Assembly (NCBI GenBank): GCA_020622165.1 | Contig: JACNMN010000007.1 | Coordinates: 124,001-188,000, forward strand | Direction: 5' to 3' | Length of the DNA stretch: 64,000 nucleotides | Origin: Boseongicola sp. H5 | GTDB taxonomy: Bacteria; Pseudomonadota; Alphaproteobacteria; Rhodobacterales; Rhodobacteraceae | Shown here: positions 38,022-46,055 of the stretch, piece by piece | Position numbering within the stretch: the stretch's first letter is position 1 | How the letters are laid out: each line of letters starts with the position of its first letter | The notes under the pieces: generated by a model | The model's database searches: none | What the model was told of the DNA's origin: nothing | The model's input: only the letters and a program-made list of their open reading frames with translations | Made by a program: the position numbers and the translations under genes

Positions 38022-38054
38022 GCCCCCCGCCCCGATATGGGTCCCGGGGGGGGC
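38022..38054 (-). terminator. Possible GC-rich hairpin terminator of serA
   Basis: GCCCCCC (38022-38028) can pair with GGGGGGC (38048-38054) around a 19-base loop, just beyond the serA stop on the minus strand. There is no T-tract, so it may only stall polymerase or protect mRNA. Confidence 0.35.
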
Positions 38055-38061
38055 CGTGAGA

Positions 38062-39657
38062 TCATGCCGCGGTGAAGCGCAAGGGGCGAACCTGCTGGAA
38101 CATGCCCGTCGCGCGCAGCTTGTCCAGAACCTCCGCAGGGGGCTGTTCGTCGAGATAGAGCAGCGCGATGGCATCCTGCCCCGCGCCGGAGCGCCCAAGG
38201 GTGAAATTCGCGATGTTCACGCCGTTCTCGCCCATGGTCTGGCCCAATGTCCCGATGATGCCCGGCATGTCCGCATTGGTCGTGTAAAGCATATGCGCGC
38301 CAACTTCGGCATCGATATTGATGCCCTTGATCTGAATGAAACGCGGCTTGCCATCGGAAAAGACGGTGCCCGCGATCGACCGCTGACGTTCCGCCGTCTT
38401 GATCTGCAACCGGATGTAGCCGTCGAAGACACCGGTCTTGTCCTGCGTGGTGGTGGAAATCTCCACCCCCCGTTCCTTGGCGATCACCGGCGCGCTGACC
38501 ATGTTCACATCCGGGTTCGTGGCCTTCATGATCCCGGCAATCGCGGCACAGTTCAGCGCGTCGACATTCATGTCCTTGACCAGCCCGTTATAGGTGATGG
38601 AGATCTGCTGGATCGCCTCGTCGGTCAACTGGCCGACAAACTCGCCGAGATTTTCGGCAAGCCTCACCCATGGGCCCATCACCGCGGCCTCTTCCGCCGT
38701 GACGGACGGCATGTTGAGCGCGTTTGAGACGGCGCCGGTCAGCAGATAGTCGGACATCTGTTCGGCCACCTGCAGGGCGACGTTCTCCTGCGCCTCGGTG
38801 GTGGCCGCGCCCAGATGCGGGGTCACAACCACATTGGGCAGGTTGAAGAGCGGGCTGTCGGTCGCCGGCTCCACCGCGAATACGTCGAACGCGGCGCCGG
38901 CCACGCGACCGGCTTTCAGCGCCACGGCCAGCGCCTCTTCATCCACCAGACCGCCGCGGGCGCAGTTCACGATCCGCACACCCGGTTTCAGCTTGGCGAT
39001 GTTCGCGGCACTGAGGATATTCCGGGTCTTGTCGGTGAGCGGCACATGCAGGGTGATGAAATCCGCCCGCGCCAGCAACGCGTCAAGCTCCACCTTTTCG
39101 ACACCCATTTTCAGGGCCCGCTCCTCGCTGAGGAACGGATCGTAGGCGACGACCTTCATCTTCAGACCCAAGGCTCTGTCGCACACGATAGAGCCGATAT
39201 TGCCCGCGCCGATCACTCCCAGCGTCTTGTTGGTCAGCTCCACGCCCATGAACCGCGACTTCTCCCATTTGCCTGCGTGGGTGGAAGCATTCGCCTCGGG
39301 GATTTGCCGCGCCACGGCCATCATCATCGAAATGGCGTGTTCGGCGGTGGTGATGGAGTTTCCGAACGGGGTATTCATCACGATGATCCCCTTCTTGGAC
39401 GCTGCGGGAATATCGACATTGTCGACCCCGATCCCCGCGCGCGCCACCACTTTCAGATTGCTTGCCGCGGCGATGATCTTTTCGGTCACCTTGGTGGCGG
39501 ACCGGATCGCCAGCCCGTCATATTCGCCGATCACGGCAAGCAGTTTCTCCTTGTCCTTGCCGATGCTCGGATCGAAGGTCACCTCGATCCCGCGGTCGCG
39601 GAAGATTTGGACGGCGGTTTCGCTCAGCTTGTCGGAAACCAGAACTTTGGGGGCCAT
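38062..39657 (-). CDS. serA: D-3-phosphoglycerate dehydrogenase
   Basis: 531 residues, long SerA form. It oxidises 3-phosphoglycerate to phosphohydroxypyruvate, the first step of serine synthesis. Motifs: RSATKVTEKII, VARAGIGVDNVDIPAA, NAD-binding VIGAGNIGSIVCDRALGLKM, NCARGGLVDEEAL and the catalytic His in VVTPHLGAATTEAQENVA. The allosteric substrate-binding domain (~310-450) and a C-terminal ACT domain (MPGIIGTLGQTMGENGVNIANF) follow, so feedback inhibition by serine is likely. It is second in serC-serA, 42 bases after serC. Confidence 0.97.
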   Translation of the reverse strand: MAPKVLVSDKLSETAVQIFRDRGIEVTFDPSIGKDKEKLLAVIGEYDGLAIRSATKVTEKIIAAASNLKVVARAGIGVDNVDIPAASKKGIIVMNTPFGNSITTAEHAISMMMAVARQIPEANASTHAGKWEKSRFMGVELTNKTLGVIGAGNIGSIVCDRALGLKMKVVAYDPFLSEERALKMGVEKVELDALLARADFITLHVPLTDKTRNILSAANIAKLKPGVRIVNCARGGLVDEEALAVALKAGRVAGAAFDVFAVEPATDSPLFNLPNVVVTPHLGAATTEAQENVALQVAEQMSDYLLTGAVSNALNMPSVTAEEAAVMGPWVRLAENLGEFVGQLTDEAIQQISITYNGLVKDMNVDALNCAAIAGIMKATNPDVNMVSAPVIAKERGVEISTTTQDKTGVFDGYIRLQIKTAERQRSIAGTVFSDGKPRFIQIKGINIDAEVGAHMLYTTNADMPGIIGTLGQTMGENGVNIANFTLGRSGAGQDAIALLYLDEQPPAEVLDKLRATGMFQQVRPLRFTAA

Positions 39658-39699
39658 GTCAGGCGCTCCTTTGTCGAAAAACAGGGTCTAATAAGGGGA

Positions 39700-40854
39700 T
39701 CAGGCAGCTTCGGACCGGGCAGCGATCTCGGCATCGAACGCCCAGGAGAGCCATGGCAGCAGCGCCCGGATATCCGACGTTTCAATCGTCGCGCCGCACC
39801 AGATCCGCAGACCCGGAGGCGCATCGCGATAGGCCCCGATGTCGAGAGCGATACCTTCCGCCTCCAGCCGCCTGGCCACGGCTTTGGCAAAACCCGCCCC
39901 GTCGGTGATCCGGCTGTCGGTGAATTTCAGACAGACGGACGTGTTCGACCGCGTCCGGGGATCCACCGCGAGATTTTCGATCCACGGCGTCGCATCGACA
40001 AAATCGAAGATCGCCTGCGCATTGGCATCGGCACGCGCCATCAGTGCCGGCAGCCCGCCGATTTCACGCGCCCAGTTCAGCGCAAAGAGATAGTCTTCGA
40101 CGGCCAGCATCGACGGCGTGTTGATCGTGGCGCCCGAAAAGATGCCCTCGATCAGTTTGCCGCCCTTGGTCAGCCGGAAGATCTTCGGCAGCGGCCAGTC
40201 CGGCACGTAGCTCTCCAGCCGCTCCACCGCCCGCGGGCTGAGGATCAGCATGCCATGGGCCGCCTCCCCGCCCATCACCTTCTGCCAGGAGAAGGTGGTG
40301 GCATCCAGCTTCTCCCAGGGCAGATCCTGCGCGAAAGCGGCGCTGGTCGCATCGCAGAGCGTCAGGCCGGCCCGGTCGGCGGGGATGACATCCCCGGTTG
40401 GCACCCGCACGCCGGATGTGGTGCCGTTCCATGTAAAACAGACATCGTTATCGTAGTTTAATGCGGCCATATCGACGATATGGCCATAATCCGCGGTATG
40501 AACCTCGGCCTCGATCTTCAGCTGCTTGACCGCATCGGTGACCCAGCCCGCGCCAAAGCTTTCCCACGCGACCATGTGAACGGGGCGTTCGCCCAGCAGG
40601 TTCCACATCGCCATCTCGAACGCGCCGGTGTCGGAGGCGGGCACGATCCCGATCCTGTAATCCGCCGGAACGCCGAGCAGGTCGCGCGTGCCATCGATCG
40701 CTGCTTTCAGCTTGGTCTTGCCGATATCGGCGCGATGCGACCTGCCAAGTGCGGCATCCGCAAGTTTCTCCAGCGACCATGTGGGGGGTTTGGCGCAAGG
40801 CCCGGACGAAAAACGCGGATTGACCGGCCGCGCGGCCGGGGTGTTCGTAACCAT
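39700..40854 (-). CDS. serC: Phosphoserine aminotransferase
   Basis: 384 residues, the alphaproteobacterial SerC type. It is a PLP enzyme converting phosphohydroxypyruvate and glutamate to phosphoserine. Recognisable: [18 protein letters not shown] at the N-terminus and the PLP-lysine segment [19 protein letters not shown] 40854 is preceded by GAGGATACCACCG; a 100-codon in-frame extension upstream lies in the leader and is not coding. First gene of serC-serA, with a structured leader. Confidence 0.95.
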   Translation of the reverse strand: MVTNTPAARPVNPRFSSGPCAKPPTWSLEKLADAALGRSHRADIGKTKLKAAIDGTRDLLGVPADYRIGIVPASDTGAFEMAMWNLLGERPVHMVAWESFGAGWVTDAVKQLKIEAEVHTADYGHIVDMAALNYDNDVCFTWNGTTSGVRVPTGDVIPADRAGLTLCDATSAAFAQDLPWEKLDATTFSWQKVMGGEAAHGMLILSPRAVERLESYVPDWPLPKIFRLTKGGKLIEGIFSGATINTPSMLAVEDYLFALNWAREIGGLPALMARADANAQAIFDFVDATPWIENLAVDPRTRSNTSVCLKFTDSRITDGAGFAKAVARRLEAEGIALDIGAYRDAPPGLRIWCGATIETSDIRALLPWLSWAFDAEIAARSEAA

Positions 40855-40910
40855 CGGTGGTATCCTCACAGATATGCGCCCCTCGTTGGGGAGGGGTGTC
40901 CCACCGACGC
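40855..40910 (-). ncRNA. serC leader RNA (probable Rfam serC element)
   Basis: On the minus strand the serC leader folds into an inner hairpin CCCCTC/GAGGGG (40879-40884 with 40891-40896, six-base loop) enclosed by an outer stem CGGTGG/CCACCG whose 3' side (40855-40860) directly abuts the serC ATG. The Shine-Dalgarno GAGG (40864-40867) lies between them. This agrees with the known alphaproteobacterial serC leader, whose last stem overlaps the ribosome-binding region of serC-serA. The ligand, if any, is unknown. The remaining leader up to 41141 is GC-rich with no evident gene. Confidence 0.7.
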
Positions 40911-41141
40911 TGATACGACCGGAACACGCGCCGCACAAGTCGGAAAGCGCGCGCGAACCGCCGCAAAACGGCCACAGCCCGTGCGACGGCGCGTCGCGGC
41001 CGGGAGCGCCGGTGAAGACCCGCATCGGCCGGCAAAGGGCGCGGAACAACCGGGGGTAGAGAGAATTGGCTTGCCTGACCCGGATCGCTAGCGGTAAACG
41101 GGAAACAGACGACCGTGCACACGTATAGGAAGAGTCCACCC

Positions 41142-41576
41142 GTGAGAGACTCAATACAGGCTCAGATTTTCAATCTGAGTGATTTTCTGCCCTTCCAGAT
41201 GTCCGTGGTGTCTACCCGGCTGTTTCAGACGATCATGGCCGATAGCGGGCTTCAATTGCCCGAATGGCGGATCGTGATGGCGCTGCCCGGCAATCAGCCC
41301 TGTTCGTCGAACGATCTTTGCATCCTGACCGCGATGGACGCGGCCCGCGTCAGCCGGGCACAGCGCCGTCTGGAGGAACTGGAGCTGATCGAGGTGAAAC
41401 CGGATATGGCGGACCGTCGGCGGCTGATCGTGCAGTTGAGCGAGGCCGGAATGCGGGAGTTCGACCGTCTGCAGGCCGCGGCCCGCATGGCCGAGGCGGA
41501 GCTTCTGGACAATATGCCTCCAGCGGATCGCGCCCGGCTGAAATCGGCCGTGTCCCGGCTGTTCGACAAGCTCTAG
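41142..41576 (+). CDS. MarR family transcriptional regulator
   Basis: 144 residues from the GTG at 41142 (AGGAAGAG upstream at good distance); another GTG nine codons earlier is possible. Winged helix: [41 protein letters not shown] and wing [16 protein letters not shown]. It resembles the other MarR protein of the window. Divergent from serC across 287 bases that include the serC leader; control of serC is possible but unproven. Confidence 0.88.
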   Translation: MRDSIQAQIFNLSDFLPFQMSVVSTRLFQTIMADSGLQLPEWRIVMALPGNQPCSSNDLCILTAMDAARVSRAQRRLEELELIEVKPDMADRRRLIVQLSEAGMREFDRLQAAARMAEAELLDNMPPADRARLKSAVSRLFDKL

Positions 41577-41665
41577 GACGCGCCCGCCCGTTTCCCGTCG
41601 TTGCGCCGAACAGATGACCCTGCCTGTCATTGCCCCGACAACCGGGAGTATTTTCGGGTTTGGAA

Positions 41666-41710
41666 TGCGACTGACTCGCAAAACCATTGACTTTTTGCGA
41701 GTCAGTCTCA
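41666..41710. promoter_or_regulatory. Two Fur-family-like palindromes inside a 15-bp-arm inverted repeat, upstream of the metal ABC operon
   Basis: TGCGACTGACTCGCA (41666-41680) and TGCGAGTCAGTCTCA (41696-41710) are each 15-base dyads of the form TGCGA-n5-TC(G/T)CA, the 7-1-7 layout seen for Fur-superfamily boxes. Together they sit in a larger perfect inverted repeat with arms 41669-41683 and 41693-41707 and a 9-base spacer. They lie 43-87 bases before the binding-protein ATG. A Mn-, Zn- or Fe-responsive Fur-family repressor (Mur, Zur or Fur) is inferred. Confidence 0.65.
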
Positions 41711-41752
41711 ATATCAAGTTTGACGGCCTTCAAACATGCGGATTCCGAATCG

Positions 41753-42703
41753 ATGCTGAAACATCTTCTCATTGTATTGGCCACCACTCTGGCGCTGACC
41801 GGCCCCGCCATGGCGCAGGATCGGCTGGATGTCGTGGCGACAACCGGCATGATCGCCGATGCAGCGCGGGTCGTCGGCGGCGACGCGGTCGAGGTACGCG
41901 CGCTGATGGGCCCGGGCGTGGACCCTCATGCCTACCGACAGACCCGCAGCGACATCGTCGCGATGACACGGGCCGATCTGGTGCTTTGGCACGGCCTGTT
42001 CCTCGAAGCGCAGATGGAGAGCTTCTTTGCCGATCTCGGTCAGGAACGTCTGGTCGTGGCCGTCGCCGACGGGCTGCCGCGCGACGTGCTTGTTGCCCAT
42101 GACGATTACGCAGACCGCTTCGACCCCCATGTCTGGATGGACCCGGATCTTTGGGCGCTGGTCGTGACCGAGGTGCAAAACGCCCTGACCGAGGCGCAGC
42201 CGGAAAATGCCGATCTCTTCGCGGCCAATGCCGCGGCCCATATGGAAGATCTCGCCGCCCTGTCGGCTTATGCGGATCGGGTTCTTGCCAGCGTGCCGGA
42301 ACCCGCTCGCGTTTTGCTGACGGCCCATGACGCCTTCAACTATTTCGGCGCCGCCCATGGATTCGAGGTGATGGGAATTCAGGGCATCTCGACCGAATCC
42401 GAAGCAGGGCTCGCCCGCATTTCCGATCTCGTCGACCTGCTGGTCGACCGGAATGTCGGGGCAGTGTTCGTGGAAAGCTCGGTCTCCGACCGCAATGTGC
42501 GCGCGCTCATCGAAGGCGCCGCGGCCCGCGGCCACGAGGTGATCATCGGCGGCGAACTCTATTCCGACGCGATGGGGCCCGATGGCAGCTATGAAGGCAC
42601 CTATCTTGGCATGATCGACCACAATGTAACGGTGATCGCCCGCGCCCTTGGCGGCACCGCTCCCGAACGGGGCATGAATGGCCTGCTATCCGCAGGCATG
42701 TGA
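41753..42703 (+). CDS. troA: Metal ABC transporter periplasmic binding protein (TroA/ZnuA/SitA family)
   Basis: 316 residues with signal peptide ending AMAQ (residue 22). The four likely metal ligands match the TroA pattern: His59 (GVDPHAY), His126 (FDPHVWMD), His192 (LTAHDAF) and Asp272 (ELYSDAMG). The His-rich loop of ZnuA is missing, which argues for a TroA/SitA-like Mn/Zn/Fe carrier. First of four genes troABCD; start supported by family N-terminus, weak ribosome-binding site. Probably induced when metal is scarce, given the upstream Fur-like boxes. Confidence 0.88.
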   Translation: MLKHLLIVLATTLALTGPAMAQDRLDVVATTGMIADAARVVGGDAVEVRALMGPGVDPHAYRQTRSDIVAMTRADLVLWHGLFLEAQMESFFADLGQERLVVAVADGLPRDVLVAHDDYADRFDPHVWMDPDLWALVVTEVQNALTEAQPENADLFAANAAAHMEDLAALSAYADRVLASVPEPARVLLTAHDAFNYFGAAHGFEVMGIQGISTESEAGLARISDLVDLLVDRNVGAVFVESSVSDRNVRALIEGAAARGHEVIIGGELYSDAMGPDGSYEGTYLGMIDHNVTVIARALGGTAPERGMNGLLSAGM

Positions 42704-42712
42704 GAGGACCAT

Positions 42713-43519
42713 ATGACCGCACTTAATCTGGCAACCCAAAACGGGCTTCGTCCCGAGGCAGCCGAGATTGCGACCAGCCCCCTTGCCATACGGGGGCTGA
42801 CCGTGTCCTACGGAGAGAAACCGGCCATCTTTTCCGTCGACATGACGATCCGGCCCGGCTCGATGACCGCGATCATCGGGCCGAACGGCGCGGGGAAATC
42901 GACCCTGTTGAAGGCCGCGTTGGGTATCATTCGCCCGCTGTCCGGCCAGACCACGGTTTTCGGCCGCCCGCTCGACACGCAGCGGGCGCGGATCGCCTAT
43001 GTGCCGCAGCGCGCCAGCGTCGATTGGGATTTCCCGACCACCGTACTCGACGTGGTTCTGATGGGGCTCTACCGCGAGCTGGGCCTGCTGCGGCTGGTCC
43101 GAAGCAGCCACCGGAAAACCGCGACCGACGCACTGCGACGGGTCGGCATGGCGGATTTCGCAGACCGGCAGATCGGGCAGCTTTCCGGCGGGCAGCAACA
43201 GCGGGTGTTCCTGGCCCGCGCCCTGGCCCAGGGCGCCGATCTCTATCTGCTGGACGAGCCCTTTGCCGGCGTCGACGCGGCCACCGAAAAGGCCATTATC
43301 GCCGTTCTGAAAAGCCTGAAGGCGGACGGCAAGACCGTGGTTGCCGTGCATCATGACCTGGCAACGGTCGAGCAGTATTTCGACCACGCCTTCCTGATCA
43401 ATGTCCGCCCGGTCGCCGAAGGCACCGTGGCCGAAGCCTTCACCGCCGAAAGCCTTCAGGCGGCCTATGGCGGGCGGCTGGCAACGGCACAGATCGACCG
43501 GCTCAGTCAGGCGGGCTGA
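42713..43519 (+). CDS. troB: Metal ABC transporter ATP-binding protein
   Basis: 268 residues. Walker A GPNGAGKSTLL near residue 60, signature LSGGQQQRVFLARAL, Walker B LYLLDEPFAGVD and the switch His in VAVHHDL. The first ~25 residues are an extra, polar leader not typical of the family. It begins 9 bases after the binding-protein stop, with GAGAGG upstream, and drives metal import through the two downstream permeases. Confidence 0.93.
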   Translation: MTALNLATQNGLRPEAAEIATSPLAIRGLTVSYGEKPAIFSVDMTIRPGSMTAIIGPNGAGKSTLLKAALGIIRPLSGQTTVFGRPLDTQRARIAYVPQRASVDWDFPTTVLDVVLMGLYRELGLLRLVRSSHRKTATDALRRVGMADFADRQIGQLSGGQQQRVFLARALAQGADLYLLDEPFAGVDAATEKAIIAVLKSLKADGKTVVAVHHDLATVEQYFDHAFLINVRPVAEGTVAEAFTAESLQAAYGGRLATAQIDRLSQAG

Positions 43520-43523
43520 CATC

Positions 43524-44729
43524 ATGCTTTTCGAGGCTTTGACCCTCCAGCTTGGCTACAACGCCACGCTGGTCGCCATCGGCGCGATGCTGCTTGGCAT
43601 ATCGGCGGGCGCGACCGGAACCTTCCTCTTCCTGCGCAAACGCGCCCTTGTGTCCGATGCGATCAGCCACGCCACCCTGCCCGGTATCGGTCTGGCCTTC
43701 ATCGTCATGGTCTGGCTGGGCATGGACGGGCGCAGCCTGCCGGGTCTTCTGATCGGGTCGGCGCTGTCGGCGTGGATCGGGCTGCTTTGCGTGCAATGGC
43801 TGACCGGAGGCACCCGGCTGAGTGAGGATTCCGCGATCGGCGCGGTCCTGTCGGTGTTTTTCGGGGCCGGCATCGTTCTGCTGACCGTCATTCAGGGGAT
43901 GAGCGCCGGGCGGCAGGCCGGGCTCGACTCGCTTCTTCTGGGCTCCACCGCGGGCATGCTCTTCTCCGACGCGGTGCTGATCGCCGGTGGCGGCGCGCTT
44001 GTTCTGATGCTTACGCTTTTGCTGCGCCGTCCCATGTCGCTTGTCGCCTTCGACAGCGACTTTGCCGCAGCCTCCGGGCTGAACGTGCCGCGGATCGACC
44101 TTGCCACCATGGGTCTTGTCCTCGCGGTGACGGTCGTCGGCCTCAAGATCGTCGGCCTGATCCTGATCGTGGCGCTTCTGATCATCCCGCCGGTGACGGC
44201 GCGGTTCTGGACCGAACGCACCGAACATGTCTGGCTGATCGCGGGCGCTCTGGGCGGAGCATCAGGCTATATCGGGGCCGCCATTTCCGCCTCTGCGCCG
44301 GCCTTGCCGACCGGGCCGATCATCGTGCTTGTGGCCTTCGCCTTCTTTGCCGTTTCGCTTTTGTTTTCGCCAGCGCGCGGCGTTCTGTCCTCGGTCCTTC
44401 GCCATCGGCAGTATCAGCGCCGCGTGCATCTTCGGCAGGGCCTTCTGGCGCTGGCTCAGGGGCAGCCGATCTATGAAGGCTACACGCTGCGCCTTCTGCA
44501 ACGGGAGGGTCTGGCCCGTCCGGACGGCGTGGCCACCGGCGACGGGCAGGCCCGCGCCGCCAAGGCCCTGCTGGATGAAAAACGCTGGGAGATCCTGCGC
44601 GGGTTGCAGGCCCATGAGGCCACGGCGGCCCGCTACGACGGGTTGACCGGTCTGGAAACCATCCTGACCGAGGATCAGTTGCGCGATCTGGATACCCGGA
44701 TTGCCGCCCCGCGGGAGATCGCCCCATGA
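43524..44729 (+). CDS. troC: Metal ABC transporter permease with cytosolic C-terminal extension
   Basis: 401 residues. The first ~285 form an ABC-3 permease with about eight membrane helices (LVAIGAMLLGISAG, the SDAISHATLPG motif, IVGLILIVALLIIPPVTARF). The last ~115 residues are soluble and charged (RRVHLRQGLLALAQGQ...LLQREGLARPDGVA...), like the winged-helix extension seen in TroC/MntC-type permeases. Start ATG 43524 is 4 bases after the ATPase stop; the end overlaps the next permease by ATGA. Confidence 0.9.
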   Translation: MLFEALTLQLGYNATLVAIGAMLLGISAGATGTFLFLRKRALVSDAISHATLPGIGLAFIVMVWLGMDGRSLPGLLIGSALSAWIGLLCVQWLTGGTRLSEDSAIGAVLSVFFGAGIVLLTVIQGMSAGRQAGLDSLLLGSTAGMLFSDAVLIAGGGALVLMLTLLLRRPMSLVAFDSDFAAASGLNVPRIDLATMGLVLAVTVVGLKIVGLILIVALLIIPPVTARFWTERTEHVWLIAGALGGASGYIGAAISASAPALPTGPIIVLVAFAFFAVSLLFSPARGVLSSVLRHRQYQRRVHLRQGLLALAQGQPIYEGYTLRLLQREGLARPDGVATGDGQARAAKALLDEKRWEILRGLQAHEATAARYDGLTGLETILTEDQLRDLDTRIAAPREIAP

Positions 44730-45643
44730 CCGGTGCCGAGTTCGTTCCCTTGTCGCTGACGCCGATCCTGATCGGGATATTCGCCGCCATCGCCTGCGCG
44801 CTTCCGGGGAATTTTCTGGTCCTGCGCCGGCAGGCGCTGATTGGCGACGCGATCTCACACGTCGTCCTGCCCGGCATCGTGGTGGCCTTCCTGCTGACCG
44901 GTGCCGTCACCGCCTGGCCGATGATGCTGGGCGCGGCCGGTGCGGCGCTGATCTCCGTCGTCCTGATCGAGGCGATCCGACGTCTGGGCCGCATCGAGAC
45001 CGGCGCGGCCATGGGTGTCGTCTTCACCGCGATGTTCGCAGCCGGCGTCCTGCTGCTGGAGCGCTCGGACACGTCTTCGGTGCATCTGGATGTGGAGCAT
45101 GCGTTGATGGGCAATCTGGAAAGCCTGATCTGGCTTGAGGCGACGGGCTGGCGCTCCCTGCTCGACCCGCAGGCGCTGGCCGGTCTGCCGCCGGAACTTC
45201 CCCGCCTTGCGCTGGTGCTGGCGCTTGTCATCGCCTTCACCTGGGTTTTCTGGCGCCCGCTGAAGATCTCCACCTTCGATGAAGGCTTTGCACAGGTCCT
45301 TGGCATGCGCACCGATCTTCTGGGCATCGCCCTTGTGATGATCGCCGCGATCGCCGCCGTTGCCGCCTTCGATGCGGTGGGCTCGATCATCGTCATCGCG
45401 ATGTTCATCTGCCCGCCGGCGGCGGCCCGGCTGATGACCGACGATCTCGCCCGGCAGGTGGGATGGAGCGTGGTTTTCGCCACGCTCTCGGCGATCCTCG
45501 GCTATGTTTTCGCAGGCTACGGACCGCTCTGGCTTGGCGGCAGCGATTCCGTCAGCGCCGCGGGCATGATTGCCACGGTCTCGGGCGTGATCCTTGCCCT
45601 TGCCGCGCTGTTCGGGCCACGCCGCCGCGGCATGATGGCCTGA
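44726..45643 (+). CDS. troD: Metal ABC transporter second permease
   Basis: 305 residues, ABC-3 permease with ~8-9 membrane helices; the conserved GDAISHVVLPGIV and VGSIIVIAMFICPPAAARLM motifs match its partner. Having two unequal permeases is the TroCD/SitCD/MntCD arrangement, supporting a heterodimeric channel. No C-terminal extension here. Coupled to troC by a 4-base overlap; last gene of the operon. Confidence 0.91.
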   Translation: MTGAEFVPLSLTPILIGIFAAIACALPGNFLVLRRQALIGDAISHVVLPGIVVAFLLTGAVTAWPMMLGAAGAALISVVLIEAIRRLGRIETGAAMGVVFTAMFAAGVLLLERSDTSSVHLDVEHALMGNLESLIWLEATGWRSLLDPQALAGLPPELPRLALVLALVIAFTWVFWRPLKISTFDEGFAQVLGMRTDLLGIALVMIAAIAAVAAFDAVGSIIVIAMFICPPAAARLMTDDLARQVGWSVVFATLSAILGYVFAGYGPLWLGGSDSVSAAGMIATVSGVILALAALFGPRRRGMMA

Positions 45644-45722
45644 CCCCGCGCGGCCGCACCGCATCCGAAAGGTCGCATTCAGGCTTGAGCGGGGGCGCAT
45701 CCCGGCGTAAGCACAATCTACT

Positions 45723-45908
45723 TCGGTCCGGGCGGTGCGAGTCGTCCGGGTAAAAGGGAACACGGTGCGGGCGTCAAACCCCAACTCCGTGACTGCCCCC
45801 GCAACTGTAAGCGGCGAGCGCGGCTGAATAAAAACCACTGGCCCCCTCATGGGGTTGGGAAGGTCCAGCCAAGCATCGACCCGCAAGTCAGGAGACCTGC
45901 CGAGGTGA
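45723..45908 (+). ncRNA. Cobalamin riboswitch aptamer
   Basis: Conserved blocks of the B12 riboswitch occur in order: GGGTAAAAGGGAACACGGTG, the GACTGCCCCCGCAACTGTAAG core, a B12-box-like CCACTGGCCCC...TGGGGTTGGGAAGGT, and GACCCGCAAGTCAGGAGACC closing the aptamer. It lies about 150 bases upstream of btuB and presumably represses the whole B12 uptake operon when coenzyme B12 is plentiful. Confidence 0.95.
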
Positions 45909-46055
45909 TCACCCTGTTCGGGCGCGGAGGGCGTCATGGGCAACGGTCTTTCCGTCGTGGTGGCACTCTCACCGTCTGCGGCGGGGCCATCCCCCTTCCA
46001 ATGACAGCCTTGACACCACCGAGACCCGATAGATCGGGCCGGAAAGGGGGATATC
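45909..46055 (+). promoter_or_regulatory. Riboswitch expression platform with possible anti-Shine-Dalgarno
   Basis: The btuB ribosome-binding site GGAAAGGGGGAT (46041-46052) is complementary, with one bulge, to ATCCCCCTTCC at 45989-45999. An alternative stem GTGGTG/CACCAC (45957-45962 with 46014-46019) spans the same area, and a small CCCGAT/ATCGGG stem lies just before the ribosome-binding site. This suggests ligand-controlled blocking of translation rather than a terminator. Confidence 0.55.

Noticed and set aside
38022-38054. Confident terminator after serA
   Set aside because: GC stem with a long loop and no T-tract; kept only as a low-confidence feature.
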